From positions 1-14,997 of the forward strand of contig JAGVGS010000185.1 in assembly GCA_020057015.1 (NCBI GenBank): DNA of 14,997 nucleotides, read 5' to 3'. Position numbers and translations under genes: made by a program. The first letter of the stretch is position 1. Each line of letters opens with the position of its first letter. The notes beneath the pieces are model-generated. The model made no database searches. It was not told the DNA's origin and saw nothing but the letters and a program-made list of their open reading frames with translations. Shown here one piece after another: positions 6,572 through 14,509 of the stretch. The DNA comes from Candidatus Omnitrophota bacterium (GTDB lineage Bacteria; Omnitrophota; Gorgyraeia; Aquiviventales; Aquiviventaceae).

Positions 6572-6613
6572 CAGACACCTGAAGTGCCAGGCACTTGAAG
6601 TGCCTGACACTGA
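6568..6613 (+). repeat. short palindromic repeat cluster between purS and purQ
   Basis: A perfect 15-nt palindrome with a single central base, AAGTGCCAGGCACTT, lies at 6582-6596. The unit TGAAGTGCC(A/T)G(G/A)CACT occurs twice in tandem (6580-6595 and 6596-6611, 14 of 16 identical), and a more degenerate piece (TGACAGACACC, 6569-6579) precedes it. This looks like a REP-type intergenic element, similar in style to dispersed GTGCCTGACAC-like palindromes seen in some bacterial genomes. It fills nearly the whole gap between two genes that elsewhere in this operon would overlap. Confidence 0.6.
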
Positions 6614-6625
6614 CTGAGGGCCACT

Positions 6626-7291
6626 ATGAAGTTCGGGGTCGTGGTGTTTCCAGGCTCGAATTGCGATCAGGATTGCGTCCGCGTCGTGCGCGACGTGATC
6701 CGGCAGCCGGTGGCGATCCTTTGGCACCAGGACACCTCGCTGCAGGGTGTCGAGGCCATCATCATTCCCGGCGGGTTCAGCTACGGCGACTACTTGCGCA
6801 CCGGGGCGATCGCGCACCTCTCGCCCATCATGCAGGCGATCAAATCCTTTGCCGAAGACGGTGGACTGGTGCTGGGCATCTGCAACGGGTTCCAGATTCT
6901 GTTGGAGAGCGGGCTGCTGCCTGGGGCGATGATGCGCAACACCGGCCTGCGCTTCATTTGCCGCACCGTGCCGCTGCGCGTCGAGCGCGTGGATACGGTC
7001 TGGACGAACAAATGCCAGAAGGGCCAGATCATCCACTTACCGATTGCGCACAACGAGGGCCGCTATATCCGCGACCCGCAGCCGCACGAATCGCTTGCCG
7101 AGCAGGTGGTCTTCCGCTATGAAGGGACGAACCCGAACGGGTCGGAGGAGGCCATCGCCGGGCTGATGAACCGCGCCGGCAACGTGCTGGGCATGATGCC
7201 GCATCCCGAGCGCGCGGCCGAGGATGTTCTCGGCAACACCGATGGCCGCCTGATTTTTGAGTCGATGCTTACCGCCCACGCGAATGCCTGA
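6626..7291 (+). CDS. purQ: FGAM synthase glutaminase subunit PurQ
   Basis: PurQ (221 residues) is the class I glutamine amidotransferase that supplies ammonia to PurL. Cys86 in LGICNGFQ is the nucleophile. The catalytic His193/Glu195 lie in MMPHPERA (190-197). The oxyanion segment IPGGFSYGDYLRTGAIAH (47-64) and the N-terminal VVVFPGSNCDQD (5-16) are also as expected. The ATG is preceded by GAGGG. Length is normal. The gene comes after the repeat cluster, so it is one of the two places in the operon where genes are not directly coupled. Confidence 0.96.
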   Translation: MKFGVVVFPGSNCDQDCVRVVRDVIRQPVAILWHQDTSLQGVEAIIIPGGFSYGDYLRTGAIAHLSPIMQAIKSFAEDGGLVLGICNGFQILLESGLLPGAMMRNTGLRFICRTVPLRVERVDTVWTNKCQKGQIIHLPIAHNEGRYIRDPQPHESLAEQVVFRYEGTNPNGSEEAIAGLMNRAGNVLGMMPHPERAAEDVLGNTDGRLIFESMLTAHANA

Positions 7292-7329
7292 TGCGCCCAT
7301 GACCAGCCGCCGAGCACGAGCGACACGGA

Positions 7330-7413
7330 GCACTACTGCCCGCAGCGCTAGGGGAAGGATGATGAAAGGCAAGAGCGCCCACCGGGGGATGGGTAGCGCG
7401 AGGACAGTAGTGC
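7330..7413 (+). repeat. 84-nt imperfect inverted repeat at the purQ-purL junction
   Basis: GCACTACTG (7330-7338) is the exact reverse complement of CAGTAGTGC (7405-7413), and further in GCGCTA (7345-7350) pairs with TAGCGC (7394-7399). The segments in between pair only partly. The loop contains AGGGG and two ATG codons (7359, 7362), and the right arm contains a GTG (7410), all possible purL start signals. In RNA this would be a long hairpin able to hide them. The reading frame through it gives an Arg/Ser/Gly-rich stretch unlike PurL, supporting a non-coding role. Confidence 0.6.
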
Positions 7414-9680
7414 GCAGTGGCGCCCGTGCGGGACAGGACGAAGCGCTGCTGCACAAGGTCGCGCGCTCGCACAACTTGAGCGACGACGAGTTCGCGCACA
7501 TCGTGAAGGTGCTCGGCCGCGAGCCCACGCTCACCGAGGTGGGCATCTTCGGCGTCATGTATAGCGAGCACTGTTCGTACTGCAGCTCGAAGCCGTATCT
7601 GAAAACGCTCCCGACCAGCGGAGCGCGCATTTTGGTGCCGGCCGGCAAAGAGAACGCCGGCGTGGTGGACCTCGGCGATGGCCTGGCCGTGGCCTTCAAG
7701 TGCGAGAGCCACAACCACCCCTCGGCGGTCGAGCCGGTGCAGGGGGCAGCCACGGGGGTGGGCGGCATCATCCGCGATATCTTCACGATGGGGGCGCGGC
7801 CGATCGCGCTGCTGGATTCGCTGCGTTTCGGGCCTTTGAGCGAGGCGCGCACGCGCTTTCTCTTCCAGGGCGTCGTGAAGGGCATCAGCGACTACGGCAA
7901 TGCCGTGGGCGTGCCCACGGTCGGCGGCGAAATTTATTTTGACGCGGGGTATCGCGAGAACCCGCTGGTCAACGTGATGTGCATCGGGTTGGTCGATCCC
8001 AAGCAACTCGCCCGTGCCGCGGCCAAAGGCGTTGGCAACCCCGTGCTCTATGTCGGCTCCTCTACCGGCCGAGATGGACTGGGGGGAGCGAGCTTTGCTT
8101 CGCGCGAACTGGCTGAAGGCGATGCGGATAGGCCAGCGGTGCAGATCGGCGACCCGTTCACGGAGAAATGCCTCATCGAGGCGACCCTTGAAGCGCTTGC
8201 GACCGGCGAGGTCGCCGGCATTCAAGATATGGGGGCCGCGGGGCTCACCTGCTCGACGGCCGAGATGCCGGCTAAGGCCGGCACCGGGATGGAGATCGAG
8301 ATCAGCCTCGTGCCCCGACGCGAAGAGGGCATGACGCCGTATGAGGTCATGCTGTCCGAGTCGCAAGAGCGCATGCTGCTCGTGGTGAAGAAGGGCAAGC
8401 AAGCGCAGATCCAACAGATCTTTGCCAAGTGGGGCTTAAACGCCGTGGCGATCGGTACCGTGACCGACACCCAGCGGCTGTGCGTGAAGGACCAGGGCAT
8501 CGTGGTGGCGGATATTCCGGTGAAGGCGCTGACCGATGACGCGCCGGTGTATCAGCGTCCGGTGAAAGAGCCGGCGTATCTGGCGAAGGTGAAAACCTGG
8601 TCGCCGAAATCGCTGTCCGTGCCCAGCGACTACAACGCCGCGCTGCTGAAGCTCCTGGGTTCGCCGACCATTGCAAATAAAGCTTTTGTATACGAGCAAT
8701 ATGACCACATGGTGCAGACGAACACGACGCTGCTGCCGGGCCGCGGCGATGCCGCACTGCTGCGTTTGAACAAGCCGGACAAGTATCTGGCGGCCACGAT
8801 CGACGGCAACGGGCGGTATTGCTATCTCGACCCGTACGAGGGCGGCAAAGCCGTGGTGGCGGAAGCGGCGCGCAACCTGGTCTGCGTGGGGGCCCAGCCG
8901 CTGGCGGTCACCGACTGCTTGAACTTCGGCAGCCCCAAGGACCCAGAGATCATGTGGCAGTTCAAGGAGTGCGTGCGCGGCCTCGCGGAGGCCTGCCAGG
9001 CCTTTGACACCCCGGTGACCGGGGGCAACGTGAGCTTGTATAACGAGAGCGGCGGGCAGGCGATCGATCCGACACCCATCGTGGGCATGGTGGGCCTGTT
9101 GGAAGGCAAGCCGCTGAGCGCCGCGTTTCAGCAAGATGGCGACGCGGTGATTTTGCTCGGCGAGACGCGCGAGGAGTTAGGCGGCAGTGAGTACCTCAGC
9201 GTGATCCATGGGCAGCGCGCGGGCTTACCACCGCGCGTGGATTTACGCGCCGAAAAGGCGCTGCAGCAGTTCATGCTCGATGCGCACCGCTCAGGCTGGC
9301 TGCAATCGGCGCACGACTGCTCCGAAGGCGGCTTGGCGGTGACGCTGGCCGAGTGCTGCATCATGGACGAGCGGCAGCGGCATGGGGTCGCGATTGAGCT
9401 CTCCGATGAGGCGGTGCGGATGGCTCGGCGCGCGGATGCGCTGCTTTTTGGCGAATCGACCGGCCGCATTGTCGTGAGCTGCCGCCCTGAGCAGGTGGAT
9501 CGCGTGATGATGTTCGCGAAGCGCCGCGGCGTGCCGGCCTCACGCATCGGGTGGGTCGGCGGCTCCCAGCTGACCATCGGCACATGGCTGAGCACCAGCG
9601 TGGAAGCACTCAACACTCAATGGCGCAGCGGCCTGCAACAGGCGCTGACGACCCCTCGGGCTCATGGACGAGCACGTTAA
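7362..9680 (+). CDS. purL: FGAM synthase large subunit PurL (small-type)
   Basis: PurL converts FGAR plus ATP and PurQ-derived ammonia to FGAM. It is the ~750-residue bacterial form without a fused glutaminase, matching the separate PurS and PurQ. Signatures include MYSEHCSY at nt 7557-7580, ESHNHPSAVEPVQGAATGVGG from nt 7704, the SESQERMLLV block near 8357, and C-terminal HDCSEGGLAV near 9313. The start is uncertain. ATG 7362 with AGGGG seven bases upstream gives 772 residues. ATG 7284 overlaps purQ but adds 26 Arg/Ser-rich residues. GTG 7410, after AGGA, gives 756 residues and puts SDDEF 23 residues in, as I recall for B. subtilis PurL. Its end overlaps purF by 17 nt. Confidence 0.95.
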   Translation: MKGKSAHRGMGSARTVVRSGARAGQDEALLHKVARSHNLSDDEFAHIVKVLGREPTLTEVGIFGVMYSEHCSYCSSKPYLKTLPTSGARILVPAGKENAGVVDLGDGLAVAFKCESHNHPSAVEPVQGAATGVGGIIRDIFTMGARPIALLDSLRFGPLSEARTRFLFQGVVKGISDYGNAVGVPTVGGEIYFDAGYRENPLVNVMCIGLVDPKQLARAAAKGVGNPVLYVGSSTGRDGLGGASFASRELAEGDADRPAVQIGDPFTEKCLIEATLEALATGEVAGIQDMGAAGLTCSTAEMPAKAGTGMEIEISLVPRREEGMTPYEVMLSESQERMLLVVKKGKQAQIQQIFAKWGLNAVAIGTVTDTQRLCVKDQGIVVADIPVKALTDDAPVYQRPVKEPAYLAKVKTWSPKSLSVPSDYNAALLKLLGSPTIANKAFVYEQYDHMVQTNTTLLPGRGDAALLRLNKPDKYLAATIDGNGRYCYLDPYEGGKAVVAEAARNLVCVGAQPLAVTDCLNFGSPKDPEIMWQFKECVRGLAEACQAFDTPVTGGNVSLYNESGGQAIDPTPIVGMVGLLEGKPLSAAFQQDGDAVILLGETREELGGSEYLSVIHGQRAGLPPRVDLRAEKALQQFMLDAHRSGWLQSAHDCSEGGLAVTLAECCIMDERQRHGVAIELSDEAVRMARRADALLFGESTGRIVVSCRPEQVDRVMMFAKRRGVPASRIGWVGGSQLTIGTWLSTSVEALNTQWRSGLQQALTTPRAHGRAR

Positions 9681-11091
9681 GCACTATTGCGGGCTGTTCG
9701 GCCTCTTCGGGCACCGGGATGCCGCGCGCCTGACGTACCTCGGGCTGTATTCGCTGCAGCATCGCGGCGAGGAGGCCGCCGGCATCGTGACGTGGGATGG
9801 CAAGACGATGCATGCCCATAAAGCGGTGGGGTTGGTCTCCGAGGCATTTAACGAGGAGACGCTGCGCCAGCTGCCCGGCCGCATGGCGCTGGGGCATACG
9901 CGCTACTCCACGACGGGCTCGAGCACGCTCAAGAACTCGCAGCCGCTGGTGGTGACGTATGCCAAGGGGTCGCTCGCGGTGGCGCACAACGGCAATTTGA
10001 TCAACGCCTTCGAGCTGCGCCAACAGCTCGAGGGCAACGGCTCGATTTTCCAGACGACCGTGGATAGCGAGATCATCCTGCATTTGCTCGCGCGCGCCAC
10101 AAACAAGGAATTCATCGATGATTTGTGCGAATGCGTGCGCCTCTTAAAGGGGGCCTTTTCGCTGATCTTTCTTACGGAGAAGGAGATGATCGGCTGCCGC
10201 GACCCCAACGGCTTTAGGCCCTTGTGCATCGGCCGGCTCAACCGAAGCTACGTGCTGGCTTCCGAGACGTGCGCGCTCGATATTATCGGGGCGAAATTCA
10301 TCCGCGAGGTGGAGCCCGGCGAGGTCGTCGTGATCAGCGGCAGCGGGCTGCGATCGATCAAGCCCTTCAAGGGCGAGGAGGCCGCCAACCGCTCGCACTG
10401 CCTTTTTGAGCACGTGTACTTTGCGCGGCCTGATTCCATCATCTTCGGCGAGAGCGTGCAGGACGTGCGCGTGAAGCTCGGCCGGCAACTCGCGCGGGAG
10501 TACCCGGTGCAGGCCGATCTCGTGATGCCGATCCCGGACTCAGGGAATTTCGCCGCGCTGGGCTACAGCCTCGAGTCGCAGATTCCTTTTACCCTGGGGA
10601 TGACGCGCAACCACTACGTGGGCCGCACCTTCATCCAGCCGGCGCAAGAGATCCGCGATCTCAAGGTGCGCGTCAAATTCAACCCGATCAAGGCCCTCAT
10701 CCGCGGCAAGCGCCTGGTCATCGTGGATGACTCGATCGTGCGCGGCACGACCACCCGCGCCCGCGTGAAAAGCTTGCGCGAGGCCGGGGCCAAGGAGATC
10801 CACATGCGCGTGAGCTGCCCGCCCACCAAGCACTCGTGCTTCTACGGGGTGGATTTCCCGACCAAGAAGGAACTCATTGCCAACACGATGAGCCTGGAGG
10901 AGATCCGCAAGTTTATCGGGGTCGAGACCCTCGGGTATCTGTCCATTGAGGGGATGCTCACGTCGGTGGCCCGTCGCAATGACTACTGCACGGCCTGCTG
11001 GAGCGGGCAGTACCCGATCCCGTTCGGGGAGGAGGGCAACAAGTTCGCGCTGGAGCGCATGGCCAAGCACTCGGGGCAGGGCGCCTGCTGA
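9664..11091 (+). CDS. purF: glutamine PRPP amidotransferase
   Basis: PurF catalyses the committed first step, PRPP plus glutamine to phosphoribosylamine. Residues 1-8 look like a propeptide, with Cys9 (YCGLFGLFG) becoming the N-terminal nucleophile. The glutaminase domain runs to about 235, with GHTRYSTTG (77-85) and AHNGNL (107-112). The phosphoribosyltransferase domain has VIVDDSIVRGTTTR (352-365). Cys246, Cys392, Cys442 and Cys445 (SHC, HSCFYG, CTAC) match the four [4Fe-4S] ligands of the B. subtilis-type enzyme, so an oxygen-sensitive cluster is predicted. The start codon overlaps the purL end by 17 nt and no strong ribosome site is seen. It overlaps purM by one base. Confidence 0.96.
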   Translation: MDEHVKHYCGLFGLFGHRDAARLTYLGLYSLQHRGEEAAGIVTWDGKTMHAHKAVGLVSEAFNEETLRQLPGRMALGHTRYSTTGSSTLKNSQPLVVTYAKGSLAVAHNGNLINAFELRQQLEGNGSIFQTTVDSEIILHLLARATNKEFIDDLCECVRLLKGAFSLIFLTEKEMIGCRDPNGFRPLCIGRLNRSYVLASETCALDIIGAKFIREVEPGEVVVISGSGLRSIKPFKGEEAANRSHCLFEHVYFARPDSIIFGESVQDVRVKLGRQLAREYPVQADLVMPIPDSGNFAALGYSLESQIPFTLGMTRNHYVGRTFIQPAQEIRDLKVRVKFNPIKALIRGKRLVIVDDSIVRGTTTRARVKSLREAGAKEIHMRVSCPPTKHSCFYGVDFPTKKELIANTMSLEEIRKFIGVETLGYLSIEGMLTSVARRNDYCTACWSGQYPIPFGEEGNKFALERMAKHSGQGAC

Positions 11092-12092
11092 TGGCCGCCC
11101 CTCGCGCCCGGCGTGAGGCCAGCTACCGTCAGGCCGGGGTCGATGTCGAGGGCGCGGATCAGTGGCTGGCGCGGATGAAACCGCTGGTGCGCTCGACCTG
11201 GGGGGCCCAGGTGTTGCCGGATCGGGGCCAGTTCGCCGGCCTCATCACCCTGGGTCGCAGCCGTTTCAAGGACCCGGTGCTCGTGGCCTCGACCGACGGC
11301 GTGGGGACCAAGCTGAAGGTTGCCCAGCTGGCGGGCCGCTACGAAGGCCTCGGGATCGATGCGGTGGCGATGAACGTGAACGACGTGCTGGTCTACGGCG
11401 CGCAGCCCCTGTTCTTTCTGGACTACATCGCTATTGGCCGGCTGCAGCCGCCGCTGATGAGTGCGCTGCTGCGCGGGGTGGTGGACGGCTGCCGCCAAAG
11501 CGGCTGTGCCTTGCTGGGTGGGGAAACCGCCGAGATGCCGGGCGTGTATCGCGGAGAGGACTTTGACCTCGCCGGCTTTTGCGTCGGCGTGGTGGAGCGC
11601 CGCCGGATCCTTGATGGCCGCACGGTGCGGGCGGGCGATGTGATCGTGGGCCTCGCTTCCTCCGGCGTGCATGCCAATGGGTTTTCGCTGGTGCGACAGG
11701 CGCTGAGCTCAGCGCAGCTGCGCCGGCACGCGGATGCCCTCTTGACGCCGACGCGCATCTATGTCAAACCGGTAGCAGCGCTGCAGCGCCAGGTGCAGAT
11801 CAAGGCCATCACCCATGTCACCGGCGGCGGCCTGGCGCGGCGCCTTCCCAGCTTGGTCGGCCGGCAGCCGAGGCTGCAGGCGCGGCTGCACGAGAGGAGC
11901 TGGCCGGTGCCGGCGATTTTTGACGTGATCCAGCGCGCCGGGGGCATTGCGCCACGCGAAATGTCTCGCACGTTCAATATGGGAATCGGGCTGGCGTTGG
12001 TCTGCCCGCGGCAGGAGGCGGTGCGGGCCGTGCGCGTGGCCAACGCGCAGGGTTGTGCCGCGTGGGTCATCGGACACCTTGAGAGGGGGTGA
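11091..12092 (+). CDS. purM: AIR synthase (phosphoribosylformylglycinamidine cyclo-ligase)
   Basis: PurM (333 residues) closes the imidazole ring, converting FGAM to AIR with ATP. It shares a fold with PurL. The N-terminal SYRQAGVDVEGAD (11-23), the ATP-site STDGVGTKLKVA (67-78), AVAMNVNDVLVYGAQPLFFLDY (91-112) and GGETAEMPGVY (143-153) are all present, as are SSGVHANGFSLVR and ITHVTGGGL later on. Length is slightly short but normal. The ATG uses the last base of the purF TGA (TGATG), implying coupling. The next gene begins seven bases after its stop. Confidence 0.97.
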   Translation: MAAPRARREASYRQAGVDVEGADQWLARMKPLVRSTWGAQVLPDRGQFAGLITLGRSRFKDPVLVASTDGVGTKLKVAQLAGRYEGLGIDAVAMNVNDVLVYGAQPLFFLDYIAIGRLQPPLMSALLRGVVDGCRQSGCALLGGETAEMPGVYRGEDFDLAGFCVGVVERRRILDGRTVRAGDVIVGLASSGVHANGFSLVRQALSSAQLRRHADALLTPTRIYVKPVAALQRQVQIKAITHVTGGGLARRLPSLVGRQPRLQARLHERSWPVPAIFDVIQRAGGIAPREMSRTFNMGIGLALVCPRQEAVRAVRVANAQGCAAWVIGHLERG

Positions 12093-12098
12093 GCGGCC

Positions 12099-13388
12099 AT
12101 GAGAGTGTTGGTGATCGGGTCAGGTGGGCGGGAGCACGCCCTGTGCTGGAAGCTCAGCCGCTCGCCGGAGCTTACCAAGCTCTTCTGCGCGCCGGGCAAC
12201 GGCGGCATCGGCGAGATCGCCGAGCTGGTGGACATCGGCGCTGAAGACGTGGAAGCTCTTGCAGAATTCGCCGAGAGTAAGGACATTGATCTCACGATCG
12301 TCGGGCCGGAATCCGCGCTCGCCAAAGGCGTGGTGGACTTATTTGAGAAGCGCGGCCTGCGCATCTTCGGCCCGAACAAGGCTTCTGCCCGACTCGAATC
12401 GAGCAAAGCGTTTGCCAAGAACCTGATGAAGAAGTACCAGGTCCCCACCGGGCAGTTCGCCATCTTCGATGACCCGCAAGCTGCGCGCGCATACGTGCGC
12501 CAGCTCGGAGCCCCCATCGTGGTCAAGGCCGATGGCCTCTGCGGCGGCAAGGGCACGATCGTGGCCGGCACCCTCAGCGAAGCGCTGGGGGCCATCGACT
12601 TGCTGATGGAGGACAAGATCTTCAAGCAGGCCGGCGAGCGCATCGTGATCGAAGAGCGCCTGGTGGGCGAGGAAGCCTCGATCATCGTGCTGACCGACGG
12701 CGTCACCGCGCTGCCGCTCTTGACCGCGCAGGACCACAAGCGGCTGCACGAGGGCGACAAGGGGCCCAACACCGGCGGCATGGGCGTGTACGCGCCGACG
12801 CCGATCATTGACGCGGCCTTGGCCTCGCAGGTGATGGAGCAGATCATCCTGCCCACGATTCGCGCGATGGCGAGCGAAGGCTTGAGCTTCAAAGGCGTGC
12901 TCTATGCCGGGCTGATGCTCACGAGCGAGGGCCCCAAAGTGCTGGAATATAACGCCCGTTTTGGCGACCCGGAGACCCAGGCCCTGCTGCCGCTCTTGAA
13001 GAGCGATTTGCTGCCGGTCATTGATGACGCGGTGGAAGGCCGTCTGGCCGGCATGCAGCTGCAGTGGGAAGCCGGCAGCGGGGCGTGCGTCGTGCTCGCC
13101 TCTGGCGGCTACCCCGGCGATTTCCAAATCGGCAAGGAGATCCGCGGGCTGGACAAGCTCGCCAATCGGCGCGAGCTGCTGGTGTTCCATGCCGGCACCA
13201 AGATGGACCGCGGGCGCTGTCTCACCTGGGGTGGCCGGGTGCTGAACGTGGTGGGCACCGGGCCGGATCTGGAGGCCGCCCTCAAGCGCGCCTATGACGC
13301 GATCGGCGAGATCCAATTCGAGGGCATGCAGTATCGCAAGGACATCGGGCACCGCGCGCTGAAGAACCCGGCCGAGGCGTCCTCATGA
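12099..13388 (+). CDS. purD: GAR synthetase (phosphoribosylamine-glycine ligase)
   Basis: PurD (429 residues) joins glycine to phosphoribosylamine with ATP, the second step. The domains appear in order: N-terminal VLVIGSGGREHALCWKL (3-19), IVGPE (67-71), the ATP-grasp core, QDHKRLHEGDKGPNTGGMG (211-229) and RFGDPETQ (287-294), then the C-terminal domain. The usual ADGLAAGKG loop reads ADGLCGGKG (144-152), a mild substitution. The ATG follows GAGAGGGGG with about nine bases of spacing. It overlaps purE as ATGA. Confidence 0.97.
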   Translation: MRVLVIGSGGREHALCWKLSRSPELTKLFCAPGNGGIGEIAELVDIGAEDVEALAEFAESKDIDLTIVGPESALAKGVVDLFEKRGLRIFGPNKASARLESSKAFAKNLMKKYQVPTGQFAIFDDPQAARAYVRQLGAPIVVKADGLCGGKGTIVAGTLSEALGAIDLLMEDKIFKQAGERIVIEERLVGEEASIIVLTDGVTALPLLTAQDHKRLHEGDKGPNTGGMGVYAPTPIIDAALASQVMEQIILPTIRAMASEGLSFKGVLYAGLMLTSEGPKVLEYNARFGDPETQALLPLLKSDLLPVIDDAVEGRLAGMQLQWEAGSGACVVLASGGYPGDFQIGKEIRGLDKLANRRELLVFHAGTKMDRGRCLTWGGRVLNVVGTGPDLEAALKRAYDAIGEIQFEGMQYRKDIGHRALKNPAEASS

Positions 13389-13882
13389 GCGCTGCCGCCG
13401 CACCGCTCGTCGGTATTCTGATGGGCTCGGACTCGGACTGGCCAGTGCTGGAGCAGGCCAAGAAAACTCTGGCCGAATTCGAGGTGCCTTGCGAGGCACG
13501 GGTGCTCTCGGCGCACCGCTGCCCAGAGCTTGTGCGCGAGTACGCCTCCAGCGCGATCAGCCGAGGCCTGAAAGTGATCATTGCCGGGGCGGGTGGGGCG
13601 GCCCACCTGGCCGGGGTGGTGGCGGCCCACACCACGCTGCCGGTCATTGGCGTGCCCATCGAAAGCAAGAGCCTCAAGGGCCTGGACAGCCTGCTCTCGA
13701 TGGTCCAGATGCCCAAGGGGATTCCGGTGGCCACGGTGGCCATCGACGGGGCGGCCAATGCAGCGATCCTGGCGGTGCAGTGCCTGGCCCTGGCCGATGC
13801 GCGTCTGGCCAAGGCGCTGATCGCGTACAAGCAGCGACTGGTCGAGGGCGCGCAGAAAGCGGATCGCGGCTTGCCCCGATGA
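13385..13882 (+). CDS. purE: N5-CAIR mutase (class I PurE)
   Basis: PurE (165 residues) makes CAIR. It has MGSDSDWPVLEQA (13-25), VLSAHRCPELV (40-50, His44 at the active site), IIAGAGGAAHLAGVVAAHT (65-83) and GVPIESKSLKGLDSLLSMVQMPKGIPVATVAI (89-120). These look like class I PurE, which moves the carboxyl from N5-CAIR and needs PurK. Two usual residues differ: HRTP is HRCP and HLPG is HLAG. No purK is in the window. The ATG overlaps purD (ATGA), with GAGG upstream. It overlaps tsaC at its end. Confidence 0.94.
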   Translation: MSAAAAPLVGILMGSDSDWPVLEQAKKTLAEFEVPCEARVLSAHRCPELVREYASSAISRGLKVIIAGAGGAAHLAGVVAAHTTLPVIGVPIESKSLKGLDSLLSMVQMPKGIPVATVAIDGAANAAILAVQCLALADARLAKALIAYKQRLVEGAQKADRGLPR

Positions 13883-14502
13883 TGACGACGGCTCCCCGCG
13901 TGCTCAGCGTGCAAGGCCAGGCTCCCGATCCTGCGGTGCTGGCAGAGGCGGCCCGCATTGTGCGCCACGGGGGCCTGGTGGCGTTTCCCACGGAAACCGT
14001 GTACGGCTTGGCTGCCGATGCGACCAACCCGGACGCGCTGGCCAGGCTGAATCGCGTGAAAGGCCGCGCGCCGGAGAAGCCCTATTCCATCCATCTGCAC
14101 GATCCCGCACAGATTACGGCCTACGTTGATGTGGTGCCGGAAGCCGCTCGGCGCCTGATGCAGCGCTTCTGGCCCGGTCCGCTGACGCTGGTGCTGCTGG
14201 CGCGCGATGGCCGCACGGTCGGGTTTCGGCTGCCGGATCACCCGGTCGCGCGGGCGTTTTTGGCGGCCTGCGCAGTGCCGGTGGTGGCCCCCAGCGCAAA
14301 CCATGCCGGGGCGCCGCCGCCGACCGATGCGACCGAAGTGCTGGCCAGCCTGGACGGCGAGATCGATGGTATCCTGGATGCCGGCCCCACCACGCTGGGC
14401 CGCGAATCTTCGGTCGTGGAGATTATCGGATCGGACGTGCTCGTGCGCCGCGAAGGGGCGCTGTCTGAGGCCGCCATTCTCGCCGCCGCGAGTGCCCGTT
14501 AG
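13879..14502 (+). CDS. tsaC: L-threonylcarbamoyladenylate synthase, single-domain TsaC/YrdC
   Basis: The enzyme makes threonylcarbamoyl-AMP from threonine, bicarbonate and ATP, the first step toward the t6A37 base of ANN-decoding tRNAs. At 207 residues it is the YrdC domain alone, without the C-terminal Sua5 domain. Seen motifs are VAFPTETVYGLAADA (34-48), KGRAPEKPYSIH (61-72), FWPGPLTLVL (97-106), VGFRLPDHP (114-122) and PVVAPSAN (134-141). The start overlaps the purE stop (ATGA), and a second ATG follows directly. An upstream reading of the frame would run through purE and was dropped. It is likely the tail of the purine transcript. A low-molecular-weight phosphatase follows 7 bp on, a linkage also seen in Firmicutes (ywlC-ywlE). 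Confidence 0.92.
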   Translation: MMTTAPRVLSVQGQAPDPAVLAEAARIVRHGGLVAFPTETVYGLAADATNPDALARLNRVKGRAPEKPYSIHLHDPAQITAYVDVVPEAARRLMQRFWPGPLTLVLLARDGRTVGFRLPDHPVARAFLAACAVPVVAPSANHAGAPPPTDATEVLASLDGEIDGILDAGPTTLGRESSVVEIIGSDVLVRREGALSEAAILAAASAR

Positions 14503-14509
14503 CGTGCCG

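Noticed and set aside
7269..8414. Long open frame antisense to purL
   Set aside because: It lies entirely opposite a well-conserved PurL; composition is typical of a shadow frame.
12339..13352. Long open frame antisense to purD
   Set aside because: Shadow of purD with no start signal or recognisable domain.
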